From Candidatus Providencia siddallii (GTDB taxonomy: Bacteria; Pseudomonadota; Gammaproteobacteria; Enterobacterales; Enterobacteriaceae): a stretch of 64,000 nucleotides of DNA. The notes below the pieces were generated by a model. The model saw only the letters and a program-made list of their open reading frames with translations, had not been told where the DNA came from and searched no databases. The stretch lies in assembly GCA_001457715.1 (NCBI GenBank), contig CVRF01000001.1, positions 124,001-188,000 of the forward strand. Reading direction: 5' to 3'. Made by a program: the position numbers and the translations under genes. Below, piece by piece: positions 23,200-34,327 of this stretch; the stretch's first letter is position 1, and each line of letters starts with the position of its first letter.

Positions 23200-25681
23200 C
23201 TTCTCTGTCAATACTATTTTCAATAGTAATATTCGTTCCAATTTCTTCTAAAGCAAAATCTTTTGGTTCAGTTCCGTTAATATAATATTCTTTTCTAGAA
23301 AAACCTAATTTACCAGTTTTATCATCAATTAACACTGAAACAATTCCCTTTGGTAGAAATATATTTTTTATAGAAATATCATTTAAAATAAATTTCATAA
23401 AATCATTCCATATTGGTTGAGCACTATTAGCTCCCATCTCGCTTCCATAATTACTAGTTCGACCAAGTGTGCGTTTATTATCATCAAACCCTATCCACGT
23501 GGAAGCAACAACATCTGGACCATAACCAGAAAACCAAGCATCTCTTAAATTATTAGTTGTTCCTGTTTTACCACCAATATCACGTCTACCATTAAAAATA
23601 TTAACCGCTCTCCATGCAGTACCAGACCAATTTTCTTGTCCATATATATTTGTCATTAAAGCATCTTTAATTAAAAATGCTAACTCTGCACTAATTACAT
23701 GTGGTGCATATATTTTTTTTTGATTTATATGTTCATCTGATATTTCAAGTTGCATTATTTTATTTTGTGTATTATCACTTTTATTTGATTCAATATTTGT
23801 ATTATATTTCTCGTTGTAAATCACTGGTATATCTATACAATTTTGGCATGAAATTTTAGGATTTACTTCAAAAATTACTTTGTTATAATAATCTTTAATT
23901 TTTAAAATATAATATGGATCAACAAGATACCCACCATTTACTATAACAGAGTAAGCACGTGCCATTTGGATTGGTGTAAAAGATGGTGATCCTAATGCAA
24001 GAGCCTCTGTACGATCAATACATTCATCAGGAAAACCAAAACGAGTTAAATATTCTGCAGCATAATCTACACCAATTGCTCTCATAACTCTAACCATAAC
24101 AACATTTTTAGATTGACCTAAACCTTGACGTAAACGTATAGGTCCTTCATATTTAGGTGGAGAATTTTTTGGTTTCCATTCTAAACCTGTCTTAGAATCC
24201 CATCTAGTGATAGGAACATCATTAATTAATGATGATAAAGTCATACCTTTATCTAAAGCAGCAGTATATAAAAATGGTTTTATGCTAGAACCAACTTGCC
24301 TCAATAGCTGTGTTGCACGATTAAACTTACTTATATTAAAGTCAAAACCACCTACTAAAGAGGTGATTGCTCCATCATTTGGATTTAACGAGATAAATGC
24401 TGCGTTTATTTCAGGAATTTGACATAACCACCATGTATTTTTTACTCTACGAACCCAAATTAATTCACCTTCTTTTATTACTGAATCAATTGTTTTTGGT
24501 TTTAAACCTTGCTTCGTTTCAGAAATGTATTTACGAGCCCAACTAATTCCAGTCATAGTAATTTGCTTTTGTAAACCATCAGATAATAATATATTAGCTT
24601 CAATTTTAGTTGTAGACATAACTACTGCTGGAATTAAAGGCACGCAAACAGGAATTTTTTTTAATTTTTCAATAATTTTTTTAATTTTCCACGGTTTTTC
24701 TCCTAGCTTCCATAAAATTTCTGCAGCACCTCGATAACCGTGTCTTAAATCATATTTAATAAGATTTTCGCGAAGCGAAAAATTTGCAGCTAACTGATGT
24801 TTACTAATTAGTGTTGTATAAACTTTATATCCATCAGTATATGCATTTTCACCATATTTATCATACAACGTTCTACGTACCATTTCAGCTAAATATGGAG
24901 CAGAAAAATCAATTTTTGGAGAATGATAACATGTTTTAATTTTTTCTTTTCTAGTTTGATTATATTGATTTTGTGTAATATATTTTTCTTCTAACATACG
25001 TGAAAGAACTATATTCCGTCTATTAATCGCTCGTTTATAAGAATAAAACGGATTAAATATTGATGGTGCTTTTGGTAACCCAGCTATCATTGCTATTTCA
25101 TTTAAATTTAATTCACTAACTTTTTTGCCAAAATATACATACGCTGCAGCTCCGACACCATACGCGCGATTACCTAAATAAATTTTATTTAAATAAAGCT
25201 CTATGATTTCACTTTTAGTAAACAATTGTTCTATACGAAAAGCTAAAATAGCTTCTTTTATTTTGCGTAAAAACGTTTTTTCTGGATTTAAATAAAAATT
25301 TCTGGCAAGTTGTTGTGTAATAGTGCTAGCACCTTGAGAAGGATAACCAGATGTTATTATCATCATCAAAGCGCGAAAAATACCTATAAAATCAATACCA
25401 TGATGGTTATAAAAACGACTATCTTCAGTTGCAATAAAAGCTTGCACCATAAGCGACGGTATTTCTTTTAATAATAAAGAAATACGACGTTTTTCACCAT
25501 ATTGTGCAATTAATTTATTGTCCGAGCTAAATACTTGCATAGGGATTTGTAAGCGAACATCTTTCATTGTTGCTACATCTGGCAACGTATTTTCTACATA
25601 TTTATATATGCTAAATAGCGAAATTATACCAAAAAAAAGACAACAAAAAATAAAAATAAAAAGAAATTTTACAACCTTCAC
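23189..25681 (-). CDS. mrcA: Penicillin-binding protein 1A
   Basis: Bifunctional peptidoglycan synthase anchored in the inner membrane. Length 830 (E. coli 850). Order of parts: membrane anchor about 5-27; glycosyltransferase domain with the catalytic Glu in ATEDSRFYNHHG and the QGASTITQQLARN block; transpeptidase domain with the serine motif GSSIKPF, the SKN triad and GKTGTT. The OB-like insert is shorter and more divergent than in E. coli. Together with rodZ it shows that the symbiont still builds a wall. In E. coli it precedes the hof genes and aroK; here aroK follows after an empty gap. Confidence 0.96.
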   Translation of the reverse strand: MKVVKFLFIFIFCCLFFGIISLFSIYKYVENTLPDVATMKDVRLQIPMQVFSSDNKLIAQYGEKRRISLLLKEIPSLMVQAFIATEDSRFYNHHGIDFIGIFRALMMIITSGYPSQGASTITQQLARNFYLNPEKTFLRKIKEAILAFRIEQLFTKSEIIELYLNKIYLGNRAYGVGAAAYVYFGKKVSELNLNEIAMIAGLPKAPSIFNPFYSYKRAINRRNIVLSRMLEEKYITQNQYNQTRKEKIKTCYHSPKIDFSAPYLAEMVRRTLYDKYGENAYTDGYKVYTTLISKHQLAANFSLRENLIKYDLRHGYRGAAEILWKLGEKPWKIKKIIEKLKKIPVCVPLIPAVVMSTTKIEANILLSDGLQKQITMTGISWARKYISETKQGLKPKTIDSVIKEGELIWVRRVKNTWWLCQIPEINAAFISLNPNDGAITSLVGGFDFNISKFNRATQLLRQVGSSIKPFLYTAALDKGMTLSSLINDVPITRWDSKTGLEWKPKNSPPKYEGPIRLRQGLGQSKNVVMVRVMRAIGVDYAAEYLTRFGFPDECIDRTEALALGSPSFTPIQMARAYSVIVNGGYLVDPYYILKIKDYYNKVIFEVNPKISCQNCIDIPVIYNEKYNTNIESNKSDNTQNKIMQLEISDEHINQKKIYAPHVISAELAFLIKDALMTNIYGQENWSGTAWRAVNIFNGRRDIGGKTGTTNNLRDAWFSGYGPDVVASTWIGFDDNKRTLGRTSNYGSEMGANSAQPIWNDFMKFILNDISIKNIFLPKGIVSVLIDDKTGKLGFSRKEYYINGTEPKDFALEEIGTNITIENSIDREELF

Positions 25682-26526
25682 TTTTAAATTCCAAATTTAA
25701 TAATTTATAGAAATATAATAAAAACTATACAATAACATATTAAAAAACTATGGTTTTTATAATTTACATATAAACACAAAAATATAATATATATTATATA
25801 CTATTAAACTATCTGAGATAAATATATAAAATATATTTATAATATAAACAATAAATTAAATTTTTTAATAAATTTAAGATCAAATAATATAAAAATAAAC
25901 ATAATTAACTCTAAAACAAAATATTATTATTGATTTTTAAAAAAAATTTTAATAAAATCTTTTATTATTATAACTAATTAATTTTTTTATTTACAATTTA
26001 TTTTAATAAATAAAAGTATTTATATTAAATTTTATTTAGTCATTAAACAGCAATTAATTAATAAATCATAATTAATTATATAATATAAAATAATTTATAT
26101 AAAATATATTAATATTATTAAATTTAATTATAAAATTAAACACAAATACTTTTATTTATTTTATACAAAATAAATCTTTAATATAAAATTATATGTTATT
26201 TTAAAATTTAAAATCTAATTAATTTTTATATAATTAAAAATAAAATTTTTAATTATATTGTATACAAAAATAAATTTAATGAAATATGTTAATTTAATAA
26301 AATTAACATTATTTAAACATAAATTAATTACAAACAATATCGATAAGCAATGTTTCATTAATATATTATTATGCAATATAAAATAATTTTAAAACAACTC
26401 GATAAATAATCACAACTTGTATTACAATAAAAAACATAACCATTGTTATATAATTTATAAATTTTTAATTATTATTGATATACTGGTTTTTTAAATTTAA
26501 TAAATAATACAATTATATATAAACAA
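25682..26526. other. Gene-free gap between mrcA and aroK
   Basis: About 845 bases of extreme A/T content. E. coli has hofMNOPQ here; no remnant can be recognised. mrcA and aroK diverge from this gap, so it must hold both promoters. No ribosome site is visible before aroK. Confidence 0.6.
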
Positions 26527-27066
26527 ATGACAGAAAAACATAATATCTTTCTAATTGGACCAATGGGATCAGGAAAAAGCACAATTGGTCGTCAACTAGC
26601 TCAACAACTTAAAATGGAATTCTTTGATTCTGATCACGAGATAGAAAAACGAACAGGTGTAGATATAAATTGGGTTTTCGACCTAGAAGGTGAAAAAGGA
26701 TTTAGAGAACGTGAAACAAAAATTATAAACGAACTTATAAAAAAACAAGGAATTGTCTTAGCAACAGGTGGAGGAGCTGTTAAATCCAAAGAAACACGAA
26801 ACTATTTATCAACACGAGGTATTGTTGTATATTTAGAAGCTACTATTGAAACACAACTTTTCCGTACTAAAAAAGACAATAAGAGGCCTTTATTACAAAC
26901 AAATAAATCTACACAAGAAATTCTTGAAAATTTAGCTTATGAACGTAATCATATATATAAAGAAATTGCTGATATAATAATTCATACAGATAAACAAAAA
27001 TCAAAAATTGTTACATATCAACTTATTGAGATATTAAAAAAAAATAACGATTGTTTTAATAGTTAA
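26527..27066 (+). CDS. aroK: Shikimate kinase I
   Basis: Phosphorylates shikimate in the pathway to chorismate. Length 179 (E. coli 173). P-loop GPMGSGKST at 11-19, the shikimate-binding [11 protein letters not shown] and [11 protein letters not shown], and the lid Arg in KRPLL are intact. There is no clear Shine-Dalgarno sequence before the ATG. aroB follows after 19 bases, the usual aroKB pair. Together they supply aromatic amino acid or folate/quinone precursors, provided the other aro genes are present elsewhere. Confidence 0.96.
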   Translation: MTEKHNIFLIGPMGSGKSTIGRQLAQQLKMEFFDSDHEIEKRTGVDINWVFDLEGEKGFRERETKIINELIKKQGIVLATGGGAVKSKETRNYLSTRGIVVYLEATIETQLFRTKKDNKRPLLQTNKSTQEILENLAYERNHIYKEIADIIIHTDKQKSKIVTYQLIEILKKNNDCFNS

Positions 27067-27085
27067 CTTAAGAGAAACTAAGATT

Positions 27086-28168
27086 ATGAAAATCATAGTT
27101 AATATAAATAAAAGTAATTATCCAATATATATTGGTAAAAATTTATTCAATAAAAGAAATGTTTTTATAGAATCAATTAATACTAATAGAACTGTAATAA
27201 TTACTAATAAAAGTATCGCTGAATTTTATCTTAATAAAATAAGTTATACTATTAAATCTGTTGGTATTGGAGTTGATTCAATTATCATCCCTGATGGTGA
27301 AAAATATAAAACATTATTAACTATGAATAACATTTTTACTTTAATGATTAAAAAAAAACATGATCGAAACACAACTCTTATAGCTTTAGGTGGTGGAGTC
27401 ATTGGTGATTTAACAAGTTTTTCTGCAGCTATATATCAACGTGGTATACAATTTATTCAAGCACCAACAAGTTTACTTTCTCAAGTAGATTCCTCCATTG
27501 GAGGGAAATCAGCAGTAAATCACTCTTCAATAAAAAATATGATTGGGGTATTTTATCAACCAACTTCTGTTTTAATCGATCTAAATTGTTTAAAAACATT
27601 ACCTAAAAGAGAATTTTTTTCCGGATTCGCTGAAGTGATTAAATATGCTATTGCTATCGATAAATTTTTTTTTAGATGGTTAGAAAATAATATAGATTCT
27701 TTATTAAAACTTGATTTTAAATTAATAACTTATTGTGTTCAACATTGCTGTAAACTTAAAAAACGAATTATTAGTGTTGATGAAAAAGAAAAAGGTTCAC
27801 TACGAGTGTTGCTTAATCTAGGTCATACTTTTGCTCATGCAATTGAATCTTATATGGGATACGGTGAGTGGTTACACGGGGAATCTGTTTCTGTCGGAAT
27901 AGTAATGGCAGCCAAAACAGCTGAACTTATTGGTGAATTAAACCAAAAAAATACTAAACGAATAATTAATCTTTTAAAACGTGCAAATCTTAAAGTAAAA
28001 GGTCCATCTAAAATGAAAGCTAATGATTATATTTCACGCATGATTTATGATAAAAAAACTATCGATGGAAAAATAAATTTAATATTACCAACAAAAATTG
28101 GACTGTCTAAAATATATAAAAATGTTAATCAACAAACAATTATAAAAGCAATAACATCTTGTTTGTAA
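27086..28168 (+). CDS. aroB: 3-dehydroquinate synthase
   Basis: Cyclises DAHP to 3-dehydroquinate, second step of the shikimate pathway, with NAD and a metal ion. Length 360 (E. coli 362). NAD-binding GGGVIGDLTSF, the QAPTSLLSQVDSSIGGK segment and the metal ligands in EVIKYA, HTFAHAIE and HGESVSVG are all present. Read together with aroK. In E. coli damX, dam and rpe follow; here only rpe remains. Confidence 0.97.
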   Translation: MKIIVNINKSNYPIYIGKNLFNKRNVFIESINTNRTVIITNKSIAEFYLNKISYTIKSVGIGVDSIIIPDGEKYKTLLTMNNIFTLMIKKKHDRNTTLIALGGGVIGDLTSFSAAIYQRGIQFIQAPTSLLSQVDSSIGGKSAVNHSSIKNMIGVFYQPTSVLIDLNCLKTLPKREFFSGFAEVIKYAIAIDKFFFRWLENNIDSLLKLDFKLITYCVQHCCKLKKRIISVDEKEKGSLRVLLNLGHTFAHAIESYMGYGEWLHGESVSVGIVMAAKTAELIGELNQKNTKRIINLLKRANLKVKGPSKMKANDYISRMIYDKKTIDGKINLILPTKIGLSKIYKNVNQQTIIKAITSCL

Positions 28169-28577
28169 AAATTTTTTTATAAAAAATAAATTATTCATAA
28201 CTATTATATCACTATAAATTTTTAAAAAATAAGATAAATATAAAAATACGTAATTATTATAATCATTTTAATTATAAATTATAATTTAAATAATAATTAT
28301 ATGATAGTAAAATTATAATATATAATAAATATAATTTTTATACAATAAATATATTATATTAAATTAGTATTTTTAATTTATAAAAAATTTTTATGTAATA
28401 TTAAAAATATTTTATTTTTCTTTAAATTAATCAATTTAAAAAATTAACAACAATTATATAAATACGTGATAAATAATTATATTGTTATTATTTTTTTTAA
28501 AATATCGTAAATAACAAATATGTTTTTAGTATATTTTATATAAAAAATAATTTTATATAAAAATAAAAGGATAAAAA
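28169..28577. other. Gene-free gap between aroB and rpe
   Basis: About 410 A/T-rich bases where E. coli carries damX and dam. Nothing recognisable remains, so Dam methylation is not encoded at its usual site. The AAAAGGA ribosome site of rpe lies at the right end. Confidence 0.6.
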
Positions 28578-29252
28578 ATGAAAAATTTTATCATAGCACC
28601 ATCTATTTTATCTGCAAATTTTGCATGTTTAGGTGAAGATATTAAAAAAGTAATTAAAGCTGGTGCTGATATGATTCATTTTGATGTTATGGATAATCAT
28701 TTTGTACCAAATTTAACTTTTGGAGCATTGATTTGCAAATCGTTAAACGATTACGGGATTTCTGTACCAATTGATGTTCATTTAATGGTAAAACCTGTAG
28801 ATCGCATCATACCTGATTTTGCTAAAGCTGGAGCTAAACATATTAGCATTCACCCAGAAGCAAGCAATAACGTAAAAAAATCATTAGAATTAATTATAGA
28901 GCATGGTTGCACAACAGGTTTAGCATTAAATCCAATGACGCCATTAAGTTGTTTAGATAATATAATGGATAAAGTTAATACAATATTAGTTATGTCTGTA
29001 AATCCAGGGTTTGCTAATCAATTATTTATTCCACAAACACTTAACAAATTACGTAAACTACGTAAATTAATTAATAACAGTGGATATAAAATTAATTTAG
29101 AAGTTGACGGTGGTGTTAAAATAAATAATATTGCATCAATTGGTATTGCTGGTGCAGATATATTTGTGATAGGTTCTGAAATTTTTAATCATGTAAACTA
29201 TAAATCTGTTATTAATTTAATTCGTGATAAATTAAAAAAAAATATTTTATAA
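28578..29252 (+). CDS. rpe: Ribulose-phosphate 3-epimerase
   Basis: Interconverts ribulose 5-phosphate and xylulose 5-phosphate in the pentose phosphate pathway. Length 224 (E. coli 225). TIM-barrel markers: [15 protein letters not shown] at the start, [30 protein letters not shown] and LEVDGGVK, covering the metal ligands and both catalytic Asp residues. An AAAAGGA ribosome site precedes the ATG. Between aroB and trpS as in E. coli, with gph missing. Confidence 0.97.
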   Translation: MKNFIIAPSILSANFACLGEDIKKVIKAGADMIHFDVMDNHFVPNLTFGALICKSLNDYGISVPIDVHLMVKPVDRIIPDFAKAGAKHISIHPEASNNVKKSLELIIEHGCTTGLALNPMTPLSCLDNIMDKVNTILVMSVNPGFANQLFIPQTLNKLRKLRKLINNSGYKINLEVDGGVKINNIASIGIAGADIFVIGSEIFNHVNYKSVINLIRDKLKKNIL

Positions 29253-29537
29253 TTAAATAACTTTAATTTAATTTATTTAATTATAAAATAGATAAATTCA
29301 AAACAAATATTAAAATAAAAGAATATTCTAAATACATAATAATATAAAAATATATTTTAAAATATTAAATTACATTTTTTAAATTTTTTGATATTATTAA
29401 AAAAATAAAATATATTTTGAATTATATAATATTTTTATAACAAAATTTAATTTTAAATTTTGTTTTTTTATTTAACTGTATTTTTAATAATAAAAACTTT
29501 AATTTTTTAATACTTATATGCATTTAAAAAAATAAAA

Positions 29538-30578
29538 ATGAATTCGACAATAAAAAGAGAACAACAATTACAAAAACAAATCGTATTTAGCGGAATGCAA
29601 CCTTCTGGTGATCTGACTATCGGTAACTATATTGGAGCATTACGTCAGTGGGTTAAACTGCAAAATGATTATGATTGCATTTACTGTATAGTTGATCAAC
29701 ATGCAATTACAGTTCGACAAAAACAAAATAAACTACAAAATAAAACACTTGATACTTTAGCACTTTATTTAGCTTGCGGGATAGAACCAAAAATAAGTAC
29801 TGTTTTTATACAGTCACATGTTCCACAGCATACTCAATTAAAATGGGTTTTAAGCTGTTTTACATATTTAGGTGAATTAAACAGAATGACTCAATTTAAA
29901 GATAAATTAACCAAGCAATCAAAAAATATTAATTCTGGTTTATTTGAATATCCTATATTAATGGCTGCAGATATTTTAATTTATCAAACCAATAAAGTCC
30001 CAGTTGGAGTTGATCAAAAACAACATATTGAATTATGTCGATCTATCGCCAAACGTTTCAATTCGATTTATGGAAATATTTTTATAATACCAGATTCATT
30101 TATTATATGTAATAATAGAAATATAATGGCATTACAAGAACCAACAAAAAAAATGTCAAAATCAGATTCAAATAATAATAATATTATTTTTTTAATAGAA
30201 GATTCAAAAATAATAACAAAAAAAATTAAAAATGCTATAACTGATTCTGAAAAACCAGCGCGTATTTTTTACGATATTAAAAATAAACCAGGTGTATCAA
30301 ACTTATTAAATATATTATCTGGAATAACTGATAAAAAAATTACTGATTTAGAATCTGAATTTAATGAATATGAATATAATTTTTTTAAAGATGCTGTTGT
30401 AGATGCAATCTTATCTATAACAACTAAAATACAAAAATTATTCAAAGAATTTAGAAAAGATGAACTATTTCTTAACCAAATTATAAAAGAAGGTGCAATT
30501 AAAGCAGAAAAACGAGCTCAACTCACTCTGGATAGAGTATATAAAGCAATTGGTTTTTTAAAATTACCTAAAATTTAG
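29538..30578 (+). CDS. trpS: Tryptophanyl-tRNA synthetase
   Basis: Class I synthetase charging tRNA-Trp. Length 346 (E. coli 334), the extra residues being a Lys/Gln-rich N-terminal tail before [10 protein letters not shown] and a longer C-terminal part. The HIGH-like TIGN, the [12 protein letters not shown] segment, the [11 protein letters not shown] loop and KKMSKS are present. An internal start that removes the tail is not excluded: no strong ribosome site marks the chosen ATG. 285 A/T-rich bases separate it from rpe; gph of E. coli is missing there. Confidence 0.95.
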   Translation: MNSTIKREQQLQKQIVFSGMQPSGDLTIGNYIGALRQWVKLQNDYDCIYCIVDQHAITVRQKQNKLQNKTLDTLALYLACGIEPKISTVFIQSHVPQHTQLKWVLSCFTYLGELNRMTQFKDKLTKQSKNINSGLFEYPILMAADILIYQTNKVPVGVDQKQHIELCRSIAKRFNSIYGNIFIIPDSFIICNNRNIMALQEPTKKMSKSDSNNNNIIFLIEDSKIITKKIKNAITDSEKPARIFYDIKNKPGVSNLLNILSGITDKKITDLESEFNEYEYNFFKDAVVDAILSITTKIQKLFKEFRKDELFLNQIIKEGAIKAEKRAQLTLDRVYKAIGFLKLPKI

Positions 30579-31453
30579 TTTTTTATAAGTTCTATATATT
30601 CATTTTTATATAAAAATATTTAAAATATTTGTAATAATATACAATTATAATTGTGATATATAATTAATAATTATATTTAGATTCAATTATCATTAAATAA
30701 TTATTATAAATACAATTTTTTATAATTATATTATACAAATATATAATTATAATAATTATATATTATAAAAAATATTTTTTATCAAATTCATTATAGATAA
30801 AATCCATTTAAAATGGATAATGTATTTTATATAGTTTAAACTTAAATATTATTAAATTTATTATAAAATTGTAAAACAATATATTTTAAAATATATTATA
30901 AAAAATAACTTATTATATTAATAAAAAACATTTTTTAAATAAAAACAATTAATTATTTTATTATTAATAAAATAATTAATTGTTAAAAATATTCAAATTT
31001 ATATATATTTATATTATATTTTAAATAAGATATAAATTAATTTAAAATTTTATCTTTAAAAATATTTTTAACAATTAACTAAATAATATTATAAAAGATC
31101 ATTTAATTATTATTTTATATATTGTTAATAATATTTATATTATTATTTCTTTTAAAAAAATATTTATTTTAAACACAAAATTAAATATTTCTTTAAAAGA
31201 ATTAATAATATAAAATTTTAAAAATTATTTATTTAATAAATAATTTCTTAAGTATAAGTCTAAGCAAACTTTTAAAAACTAAATTGATTTATATAATGTA
31301 TTTTAATTTTAAAATATTAAATATATTAATAATTACTTATAATTTTAATAAAATAAAAAAATTAATATTTACTATACAAAATAACTTTAGATAACATTAA
31401 AATATATAAAATATAATTCACATAAATAAATTATTATTTTATAATAAACAAAC
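30579..31453. other. Large gene-free gap between the converging trpS and sodA
   Basis: About 875 bases, almost pure A/T. It contains a perfect 19-bp inverted repeat at 30944-30984 (separate entry) and a small ATCCATTT/AAATGGAT hairpin at 30802-30818 that could end the trpS transcript. No coding remnant is seen. Confidence 0.6.
30944..30984. repeat. Perfect 19-bp inverted repeat with 3-base loop
   Basis: Arms AACAATTAATTATTTTATT and AATAAAATAATTAATTGTT flank ATT. It includes one C-G pair and is the longest perfect stem I found. It lies in the gap between converging trpS and sodA. No T-run follows on either strand. Confidence 0.6.
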
Positions 31454-31479
31454 ACTGGAGCAAATTAAAAAGCTCCAGT
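31454..31479 (-). terminator. Intrinsic terminator of sodA
   Basis: On the minus strand ACTGGAGC pairs with GCTCCAGT across a 10-base T-rich loop, followed by GTTTGTTTATT. The 8-bp stem with five G-C pairs is striking in this background and begins 12 bases after the sodA stop. Confidence 0.75.
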
Positions 31480-31491
31480 TTTGTACAACAC

Positions 31492-32127
31492 TTAAATTTT
31501 ATTAATAACTTTTGATTCAAAACGTTTGTTTGCTTCATCCCAATTAACTGTAAACCAAAATGATTTAACATATTCAGAACGACGATTTTGAAATTTCAAG
31601 TAATACGCATGTTCCCAAACATCTAAACAAATAATTGGGTAACCACGAATTTCTGAACTAATATTTCTCATTAATGGATTATCTTGATTATGCGTTGAAA
31701 CAACATCTAGTTTATTAGTATTTTTTAAAATTAACCATATCCATCCAGATCCAAAACAGCTTATTGCTGTCTTTTCAAATAATTCTTTAAAATTTTCAAA
31801 ACTACCAAAATCACGATTAATAGCATCTTTAAGATTATTTTTTAATTTAGTACCTAACTTTAATCCTTTAAAAAAAACAGTATGATTAAAATGACCACCA
31901 ACATTATTTCGAATATAATTATATTGATTAAAAGGAACTTCATCTATTTTTTGAATTAATAAATTAATATCTAATCCAGAAAACTCATATAGTTTTTCTA
32001 AAGCTAAATTTGTATTAGAAACGTATGTTTGATGATGTTTTGTATGATGAATTTCCATAGTTTGTTTATCAAAAAATGGTTCTAAATAGTCATAATCATA
32101 TAATAAATCAGGTAATTTATAATTCAT
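31492..32127 (-). CDS. sodA: Manganese superoxide dismutase
   Basis: Converts superoxide to peroxide and oxygen in the cytoplasm. Length 211 (E. coli SodA 206). Metal ligands are visible in HHTKHHQTYV (H27), NNVGGHFNHTVFF, and LDVWEHAYYLKF. The pattern GGHFNH and the overall match to E. coli SodA rather than SodB point to the Mn enzyme. A GGAG ribosome site lies 9 bases before the ATG. Upstream there is a TATAAT box and a long stem-loop that would form the very 5' end of the mRNA. It is followed by its own terminator, so it is a monocistronic unit. Confidence 0.95.
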   Translation of the reverse strand: MNYKLPDLLYDYDYLEPFFDKQTMEIHHTKHHQTYVSNTNLALEKLYEFSGLDINLLIQKIDEVPFNQYNYIRNNVGGHFNHTVFFKGLKLGTKLKNNLKDAINRDFGSFENFKELFEKTAISCFGSGWIWLILKNTNKLDVVSTHNQDNPLMRNISSEIRGYPIICLDVWEHAYYLKFQNRRSEYVKSFWFTVNWDEANKRFESKVINKI

Positions 32128-32914
32128 TTATCATTCTCCACAAGGAATATATTTTTTTATTTTATCAAAAATTAAAAATAATTTTTGATAAAATAACTTA
32201 TTATACTTTTACATTATGTAATATATTTTTTTAACGTAAAAATTAATTATTTTTTATGAATAAAAAATAATTTATAAATTTAAATTAATAATTTATTTTA
32301 AAATAATTTAACTAAATATTAAATCTTAATTTTTAATTTACATAACTTTAAAGTATAAGATACTTACATATTGAAATATTATAATATATATTGTAATTTA
32401 ACTAATATATTAATTAAAATAAAATTTTTTATTAAAAATAAAAATATAAATTCACTTATATTATTTTAAATACAAACATAGTAATTAAATTTATTCAATT
32501 AAAATAAACTATTAAAAAATAATTTTATCAAATTATAAACTTAAATCTTTTTAAGATTATTTTTATATTTTATTATTATAAATCCAAAATTAGTAATTTT
32601 TAATTATTTAAATATTTTTTTATTATAATAATATAACTTAATCCTACAAACATATATTACAAAACAATAAAATATATTAAATAAATAAATAAAAAAATCC
32701 AGATTTAACATAATCTACATATAATTGTGTATATAAGATTAATACTAAAACATAATATTTCTTTTAAATATCATATATTTTAAATATATAAATTTATATA
32801 ATTATTTAATACTATATTACTAATAAAATTTTACAAACAAAACATAAGATAAAATAAATATAAAAAATTTTCTATTATAATTTTAATTATATCAAAACAT
32901 AATTAATTTAAAAT
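32128..32914. other. Gene-free gap between grxA and sodA
   Basis: About 790 A/T-rich bases. The left end carries the sodA leader and promoter (next entry). Nothing else is recognisable; the grxA transcript must end at the right side. Confidence 0.6.
32159..32221 (-). promoter_or_regulatory. sodA promoter region with 5' stem-loop
   Basis: Reading toward sodA: a 13-base palindrome TTACATAATGTAA (32209-32221), a TATAAT -10 box (32200-32205), then a perfect 16-bp stem (ATTTTATCAAAAATTA with its complement, 4-base loop, 32159-32194). A start 6-7 bases after the -10 would place the stem at the 5' terminus of the mRNA, about 32 bases before the ATG. No good -35 hexamer is visible. Position and symmetry are seen; function is inferred. 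Confidence 0.5.
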
Positions 32915-33169
32915 TTATTTATTTAACATTTCTATATATGATTTAAAATCAATATAACCACCAATATGTTTTTTATCAATAAAAATTTGTGGTACTGTCT
33001 CAATATGTTTTCCAGCTATTTTAGATAAATCTTCTTTTGTTATATTTTCTGAATAAATATCAACATAACGATAATCAAAATCATTACAATTATCTTTGAT
33101 TTTTTTAGCAAATTCTTTAGCAAGAATACAATATGGACAGCTACGATTACCAAAAATAACAACGTACAT
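32915..33169 (-). CDS. grxA: Glutaredoxin 1
   Basis: Glutathione-dependent thiol reductase that can serve ribonucleotide reductase and protein disulfides. From the ATG at 33169 it has 84 residues (E. coli 85), with MYVVIFGNRSCPYC placing the redox Cys pair at 11 and 14 as in E. coli. It also has TVPQIFIDKKHIGGYIDF, the cis-Pro and glutathione site. An in-frame ATG four codons upstream would add a tail with no family counterpart; GGTG between the two starts may serve as a weak ribosome site. The DFDYRYVDI and GITKEDL-like (NITKEDL) segments fit GrxA and not GrxC or GrxD. Confidence 0.92.
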   Translation of the reverse strand: MYVVIFGNRSCPYCILAKEFAKKIKDNCNDFDYRYVDIYSENITKEDLSKIAGKHIETVPQIFIDKKHIGGYIDFKSYIEMLNK

Positions 33170-33565
33170 TACATACACCATTTAAATTAAAAATATTTTT
33201 TTGATATAAACATTTTTTTATAACAAATATAGATTTTTATATAATATATTGGAAATATAACATAATCAAACAAAAAATAATAGCTAAATAGTTTTTATAA
33301 CATTAAAGACTAAAAAAAATAACGTGAATACTCAATTAAAAAATAATTTTAAATTATTTTTATTTTTATAATTTAATTTTATAATTTTAACATACTATAA
33401 TGATAGTAAATAAAAATCTTGTATTTATTAATAATAAATTAAAGATTTTTAATAACTTTTAAATTAAAAAATAACAAATACTATAACTAAATAACATAAA
33501 ATAATAGATATTAATACATAAAATCACACTTAATAATTAATATTAACTTTATCGAAAATTAATAT
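33170..33565. other. Gene-free gap between the divergent grxA and gloB
   Basis: About 400 A/T-rich bases; promoters for both genes are expected but none is distinctive. No coding remnant seen. Confidence 0.6.
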
Positions 33566-34327
33566 ATGAAACTAATACAAATATTAGCTTTAAAAGACAA
33601 TTATATTTGGATTTTAACTAACAATAAACAATGTATCATAGTTGATCCATCTGAATCAGACCCAATTTTAAAAATTATTCATTCAAATAATCTTTACCCT
33701 ATAGGAATTTTATTAACTCATCATCATAATGATCATATTAACGGAGTTAAAAATCTTTTAAAGAATTTTATAAAATTACCAGTTTTTGGTCCAAAAGAAA
33801 CTTTTAATAAAGGTACCACAATAGAAGTTAATGAAGCAAATAAAATTCTTATAAATGAATTTAATTTTGAAGTAATCTCATTGCCAGGACATACTTTAGG
33901 ACACGTTGGTTTTTATCAAGCTCCTTATTTATTTTGTGGAGATACGTTATTCTCTGGAGGGTGTGGTAAAGTTTTTGAAGGAACATATGAGCAATTATTT
34001 AATTCTATACAAAAAATAGCTGCATTCCCTGATAATACGCTTATTTGTTGTGCTCACGAATATAGACTATCTAATTTAAAATTTGCGAATTTTATTTGGC
34101 CAGAAAATAAAAAAATTAAAAAATTTTTAAAAAAGACTGTTGAAACAAATACAAATAACAAAAAAAATATCCCTACAACTTTAAAAATAGAAAAAAAAAT
34201 TAATGTTTTTCTTCAATGCCATAATATAGATCTATATAAAAAATTTTGTAATAACACAAAAAAATTTTCTTTAATAAAAGTGTTTACATTATTACGTAAA
34301 TTAAAAGATCAATATCAAAATTTATAA
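33566..34327 (+). CDS. gloB: Hydroxyacylglutathione hydrolase (glyoxalase II)
   Basis: Hydrolyses S-lactoylglutathione to lactate and glutathione, ending methylglyoxal detoxification. Length 253 (E. coli 251). Metallo-beta-lactamase fold with THHHNDHING at 51-60, LPGHTLGHVGF, FCGDTLFSGGCGKVFEG and CAHEY supplying the two-metal site. The C-terminal glutathione-binding helix region is Lys/Asn-rich and more divergent. Glyoxalase I (gloA) is not in this window. Its presence and that of grxA imply that glutathione is available. Confidence 0.95.
   Translation: MKLIQILALKDNYIWILTNNKQCIIVDPSESDPILKIIHSNNLYPIGILLTHHHNDHINGVKNLLKNFIKLPVFGPKETFNKGTTIEVNEANKILINEFNFEVISLPGHTLGHVGFYQAPYLFCGDTLFSGGCGKVFEGTYEQLFNSIQKIAAFPDNTLICCAHEYRLSNLKFANFIWPENKKIKKFLKKTVETNTNNKKNIPTTLKIEKKINVFLQCHNIDLYKKFCNNTKKFSLIKVFTLLRKLKDQYQNL

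Noticed and set aside
30802..30818. ATCCATTT/AAATGGAT hairpin as trpS terminator
   Set aside because: It is over 220 bases from the trpS stop and is not followed by a T-run; kept only as a remark in the gap entry.
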